Assembly: GCA_024803745.1 (NCBI GenBank)
Contig: JANJXV010000099.1
Coordinates: 3,224,001-3,288,000 of the forward strand
Reading direction: 5' to 3'
Source of the DNA: Megascapheus bottae
Taxonomy: Eukaryota > Chordata > Mammalia > Rodentia > Geomyidae
Length of the DNA stretch: 64,000 bases
The stretch's first letter is position 1. Each line of letters opens with the position of its first letter. Below are positions 60,406-64,000 of this stretch, piece after piece. The position numbers and the translations under genes were made by a program. The notes below the pieces were generated by a model. It had not been told where the DNA came from, did no database searches, and was given only the letters and a program-made list of their open reading frames with translations.

Positions 60406-61410
60406 CTACAGTATTCTTGGTTGGTAGTTATTTGATATAAGGGCATGATATATATGCTTCCAGTCACTTCGTGCTAGCATGGTCTCTGCTGAGAAATCTG
60501 GGGTTATTCTGATTGGTTTGCTTTTGTAGGTTACTGATCCCTTTTCCCTGGCTGCCTTTAGGATCTTTTCCTTCGTTTCTATTGATCCAGTTCGGATCAC
60601 AATGTGGCGGTGGGATGTTCTTTTCTGGTCAGGTCTGTTTGGGGTTCTAAAAGCTTCTCGTATGTGGATGGGCCTGCCCTTCTGGATATTTGGGAAATTC
60701 TCTGAGATGATTCCCTGAAGTATATTTCCAATACCATTGACCTCTTTCTCCACGCCCTCCTCAATACCAAGTAGCCTTAAATTAGGCTTCCTAATTGTAT
60801 CTTGGACCTCCTGAAGCGCTCTCTCATATTTCCTAGATTTGGATTGACTCATTTTCTGTTCTTTCTCTATAATACCTAAATTATCTTCAGCCACGGAATT
60901 TCTCTCCTCTGCATTGTCTAACCTGCTATCAAAGCTATCTACTTTATTTTTCATCTCCCTTGCTTCTAATTGCTCACTTTTGATGCCTTGCATCTCTTGT
61001 TTTAGATCATGTATGGATTTCTTTATCTCCACGATTTCCTTTTGAGTGGTTAGCTCAGTAGCTTTATTTTCTTTGGACATTTGCTGGAGTTTGGTCACGT
61101 TTTTATTTGTGGATTCTATGAATTCATCCATCTTTCTTTGAAAAACCTTTATTATGGCCTCCTTTATGGCTTCTTCTTTTTCACTTATCACCTTGTTTTT
61201 GCTTTCCTCTTGTTCAGGTATGGCTTCCTCCATTATCTCTTTCTTTATATTTTCACATTTTTCATTAATGATGTTTATCAATTGCATTTGTGTAGCACTT
61301 GGAAGACTCTCCTCTAGGTTTGCCAGTGACTGTTCCATTGTCTGTTTACATTGGGTGGGGGATGTTGTTTCTTGATTTGACATTTTTCTTGAGTTTCTTG
61401 TTCTGCCCAT
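60406..61410 (-). CDS. L1 ORF1p-like ORF, 334 aa, C-terminally truncated (U8)
   Basis: Open from ATG to the common TAG at 60406-60408, with the 60-codon tail open to 60223. It lacks the codon-13 stop of U6 and U7. Private Ile-to-Asn ('ERNSVAED') in the coiled-coil end and 'TKEKIL' in the RRM/CTD region. Confidence 0.8.
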   Translation of the reverse strand: MGRTRNSRKMSNQETTSPTQCKQTMEQSLANLEESLPSATQMQLINIINEKCENIKKEIMEEAIPEQEESKNKVISEKEEAIKEAIIKVFQRKMDEFIESTNKNVTKLQQMSKENKATELTTQKEIVEIKKSIHDLKQEMQGIKSEQLEAREMKNKVDSFDSRLDNAEERNSVAEDNLGIIEKEQKMSQSKSRKYERALQEVQDTIRKPNLRLLGIEEGVEKEVNGIGNILQGIISENFPNIQKGRPIHIREAFRTPNRPDQKRTSHRHIVIRTGSIETKEKILKAAREKGSVTYKSKPIRITPDFSAETMLARSDWKHIYHALISNNYQPRIL

Positions 61411-62096
61411 TTGAAAATGGGAGCAAGATTACTACTAAATACGATTATAGTTTTTCAGATATAACCAACCTAGACCTCTGTAGCTGGCAGACACTAGATG
61501 TTCACAAGTTTTGATTGGTATTATCACTCTTTCTTTTTGTGCACTTACAGACCAGGCTAATACAACCACTGATAAGCGATTTATACCCAAAACAATAAGC
61601 CTCTCAATCCAATCTCTATTGTTTTTCAGTCCCTCTGAGCCTAGAGAATAATTAACCACCTACATATACAATATTGCTCAACAGCCATCAAGTGTAGATC
61701 CGTGCAGTATAAGGGTTGAAAGACGAGCAGAGGTCCAGAGAGTGAAAAAAAGAATGAGAGAGGTCAGGGGAGGTGCAAGAGGATTAACGTAGGAGTGTAA
61801 GAATATTGTAGTAATGAAGAAAAGTTATAGCATAAGGATAACTGACATAAGTTGGTAAGTAGGTAGCATATTTGAGTACAAAGTTTGGAAAGTATTAGAA
61901 TAAAACTTATGTGTTGCTGCACGACTAGCTCTTAGCCCAACCAGTGGCCTCACAGTGGACCATGGGATGGATCTGTTTTTCTTGTCTACGTTGAGGGAAA
62001 GGGGTATTTCACAAGATGCAGAAGCGAAGATTTCAGAAGCAAATGCTGTGAGTGAATTAGCTTGTAAAAAGCATTTTTATTTTCTTTTATCTTTCT

Positions 62097-62279
62097 GCCA
62101 GTCTTGGGGCTTGAATTCAGGGCCTGAGCACTGTCCTCGGGTTTTCTCAAGTCTAGTCCTCTGCCACTTGAGCCACAGTGCCACATCTAGATTTTCTATC
62201 TATGTGGTACTGAGCAATCAAACCCAGATCTTCATGGATGCTAGGCAGGCACTCTACCACTATGCCTAACTCTCAACCC
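62097..62279 (-). repeat. ID-type dimeric SINE 1, spacer U8
   Basis: Private 'ctagtcctctgcc' and 'gctaggcaggcac'. Confidence 0.75.
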
Positions 62280-62298
62280 TGACATAGTAATTATAAAG

Positions 62299-62317
62299 TC
62301 ATCATCATCATCATCAT
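62299..62317 (+). repeat. (TCA)6 microsatellite, spacer U8
   Basis: Six copies. Confidence 0.9.
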
Positions 62318-62516
62318 ATCCAAATATCCTTTCTCCTACAAAGAATGAACACTTAACTGTGTCTAATGCTTTTTTTTTAATTTCACTAATTCTTCTGTGT
62401 TTTTCCCTCTTGCATTTTTTACACATGACAGCAAAGCTAATCATCAGGAAAAAATTGATTAGGATACAGAAACCTAATAATATCCTAGTAGATTGACGTC
62501 AAAAATATGTGCAAGA

Positions 62517-62716
62517 TGCCCTATGTGTTTGACCTAGTGGGAGAGTCCTTGGCTACCAAGCAGTAAGCCTCAGGTTTGATTCCTCATTACCACATACATA
62601 GAAAACGCTGCAAGTGGTGCTGTGGCTCGGTGGGACAGCTAAAGCCTAAAGAAAGCCCAAGAACAATGTTCACACTCTGAGGTCAAGTACCAAGACTACC
62701 AAAAACAAAAAAAAAA
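62517..62716 (+). repeat. ID-type dimeric SINE 2, spacer U8
   Basis: 'gtaccaagactacc' before the tail is close to the U5 form. Confidence 0.8.
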
Positions 62717-63460
62717 TTCGACAAGGGGCAAAATGCAGGCAGAGAAGGCACTGTGAAGCAAATGTTTTGTAAAGGATGAGGGCAATATTGACCCTTAATT
62801 TTGGATCTTACCTAAGAAAGGCTCCTTGAGCCTGAGACCAGACTGGTAGTTGGGCCTAGTGGAAGACATTGGGATTGGACAAATAAGGTGTGCTGTATAC
62901 TACATCCACATGTATATTGTGAGACTGGAGGAGAGATTCAGCCTCCACTATGTCCTTGGTGAGGTCTTTTGTGAGCAAGGATCTTTGGTCATTGGGCCCT
63001 GAAAGGTGACCCTGCCTCCCTCACAATGGAACAGAATATGGAACCCTGGTAACCAAGCCACTGTAACTAACAACCAGCTCAAGCCAGCTCACTTGGCCTG
63101 TGGCTCAGGAGGAAGAAAGATGTTGCTGTGCTGTTGCCAAAGGTCAGGAAACTCGAGTCTCAGGCATGGAAGTTGTGGATATCTTACTCGAAGATGTACA
63201 TGCTAGATCATTGCCAAGCCACAAATCCAGTATAACAGAACTTTCTCTAAGAAGAAGGCCAGGAAAATCCAGGGCAACCAGATGAGGTAAATTTCTAAGA
63301 AGAAATGTATTTGACCCCATCATCCTCCCCACAAACTACAACTTTCTTTTTTTTTCATTTTTTTATTGTAATTAGTAAAAGGGTTAGTTGATATTTGCCA
63401 GATAGAAGGTGCATTAATTCACATACATTGATACCCTTTCACATGTCTTGGTACCCATTT

Positions 63461-63508
63461 CCCTCCAACCCCACACCCCCCACCTGTTTTGGTTTTCCCC
63501 CCTTCCCT
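63461..63508 (-). other. G-run block in L1 3' UTR, U9
   Basis: G-runs as in U8 except for one changed base in the 'acctgtttt' region that shortens a run. Confidence 0.65.
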
Positions 63509-63761
63509 ATCAAATTTCAAATATCCAAATACAAATAAATTCAATATATCAGATAACAAAGTGAGATACTATACCAATATGGGATAACCAAGGGACAGCA
63601 AGCGAGATGAGAGACAACATAGTACATTAAGGACAACAATCATTCATTATATGGCTTTTGTGTCAATATCCTGGAGGTCCTTTCAATTAGCTTCACATTA
63701 TATGGCCTTATATATGGCCTTTTGCTCTATTGACAATCTCTGCTAGTAGAGCCCAAGGTTT

Positions 63762-64000
63762 CTACTGATTATGACGAATGAGGGAAACCATTGAGACTAA
63801 GTTCCTTTGAGTCTGGCTTACTTCACTTAATATGATTTGTTCTAAGTCTTTCCATTTCCTAACAAATGGGGCGATGTCATTCTTTCTGGCAGCAGCATAG
63901 AATTCCATTGTGTACAAATACCACAACTTGTTGATCCACTCATCAACTGAGGGACATCTGGGTTGGTTCCATATCTTTGCTATGGTGAATAGTGCTGCAA
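63762..64000 (-). pseudogene. L1 ORF2 C-terminal end, U9 (partial)
   Basis: The frame is open in the visible part, with the natural TAG at 63762-63764 and the conserved '[16 protein letters not shown]' near the right edge. Whether the rest is open cannot be seen. Confidence 0.8.

Larger units (their letters stand above)
55914..61410 (-). mobile_element. L1 of U8
   Basis: 3' end tract at 55914, 3' UTR to 56331, ORF2 56332-60174, ORF1 60223-61410. The ORF2 half is nearly identical to U7. Confidence 0.93.
61411..63342. repeat. Inter-L1 spacer, U8
   Basis: Resembles U0 and U1 more than U6 and U7: six TCA copies, 'gaaagacgagcag', and 'gaccaggctaata', shared with U0 only. Private 'gagagtgaaaaaaag' near 61738. 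The part after 62716 is unidentified. Confidence 0.72.
1104..64000. repeat. L1-containing macrosatellite: tandem array, about 7.43-kb unit
   Basis: Ten units, the first and last incomplete, run head to tail in one orientation. Each has the same order: L1 3' end, ORF2, ORF1, SINE(-), (TCA)n, SINE(+), unidentified 620 bp, next L1 3' end. Period lengths from L1 3' end to L1 3' end are 7422, 6712, 7422, 7431, 7427, 7444, 7441 and 7429 bp. SINEs at the same site and in the same orientation in nine spacers show duplication of whole units and not separate L1 insertions. The array begins at 1104 inside the L1 endonuclease region and runs off the right edge, so its full length is unknown. An assembly artefact is unlikely because the units differ by many substitutions and indels. 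Confidence 0.95.
63343..64000 (-). mobile_element. L1 of U9, cut by window edge
   Basis: Only the 3' end tract, 3' UTR and the last 239 bp of ORF2 are visible. 'gaaaccattgagactaag' and 'tctggcagcagc' match the U5 copy, so U9 is not simply another U7/U8-type unit. Confidence 0.9.

Noticed and set aside
1104..64000. Nine or ten independent L1 insertions clustered by chance
   Set aside because: The spacers between them carry the same SINEs, microsatellite and unidentified sequence at the same offsets, and the L1s share the same private lesions. Independent insertions would have different flanks and different 5' truncations.
1104..64000. CRISPR array, bacterial operon or prophage
   Set aside because: The repeat unit is 7.4 kb, not tens of bases. 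All protein similarity is to mammalian L1, and the base composition and SINEs are those of a rodent genome.

Overview
The window looks like rodent nuclear DNA. It carries a mammalian LINE-1 (L1) with ORF1p and ORF2p similarity. It also carries SINEs of the B1 (7SL-like) and ID (tRNA-like) types, including dimeric-ID and B1-ID composite forms that I associate with geomyoid rodents (kangaroo rats, pocket mice, pocket gophers). That species-level placement is inference. I see no host gene, rRNA, tRNA gene or CRISPR array, and nothing bacterial.

Layout. Positions 1-1103 are flanking DNA with three degenerate SINEs and about 400 bp in which I recognise nothing. From 1104 to the right edge the window is one head-to-tail tandem array, a macrosatellite, with a period of about 7.43 kb. 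I number the units from the T-rich 3' end of each minus-strand L1: U0 1104-4614 (left-truncated), U1 4615-12036, U2 12037-18748, U3 18749-26170, U4 26171-33601, U5 33602-41028, U6 41029-48472, U7 48473-55913, U8 55914-63342, U9 63343-64000 (cut by the window). Unit starts are 7422, 6712, 7422, 7431, 7427, 7444, 7441 and 7429 bp apart. U2 is short because of one 709-bp internal deletion.

Each unit, read left to right, holds: the L1 3' end (A-tail and AATAAA on the minus strand), a short 3' UTR with a G-run block, ORF2 (Cys/His C-terminus, reverse transcriptase, endonuclease), ORF1, and then a spacer of about 1.93 kb. The spacer contains a minus-strand ID-type SINE, a (TCA)n microsatellite, a plus-strand ID-type SINE and about 620 bp of unidentified sequence. 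SINEs and microsatellite sit at the same place in every unit. The array therefore grew by duplicating DNA, not by repeated L1 insertion.

The founder L1 was already dead. All units with the region share an ORF1 stop 60 codons before the natural end, several ORF2 frameshifts and stops, and an Asp-to-Glu change at an endonuclease catalytic position. Later lesions fall into blocks that conflict with one another along the unit (ORF1 groups U0-U3 against U4-U8; the RT region pairs U1/U2, U3/U4, U5/U6 and U7/U8). This is the pattern expected from unequal crossing-over and conversion. U7 looks like a very recent duplicate, with its junction inside ORF1 at 53009-53126. No gene here is convincingly functional. 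The interest lies in the array itself and its recorded history.
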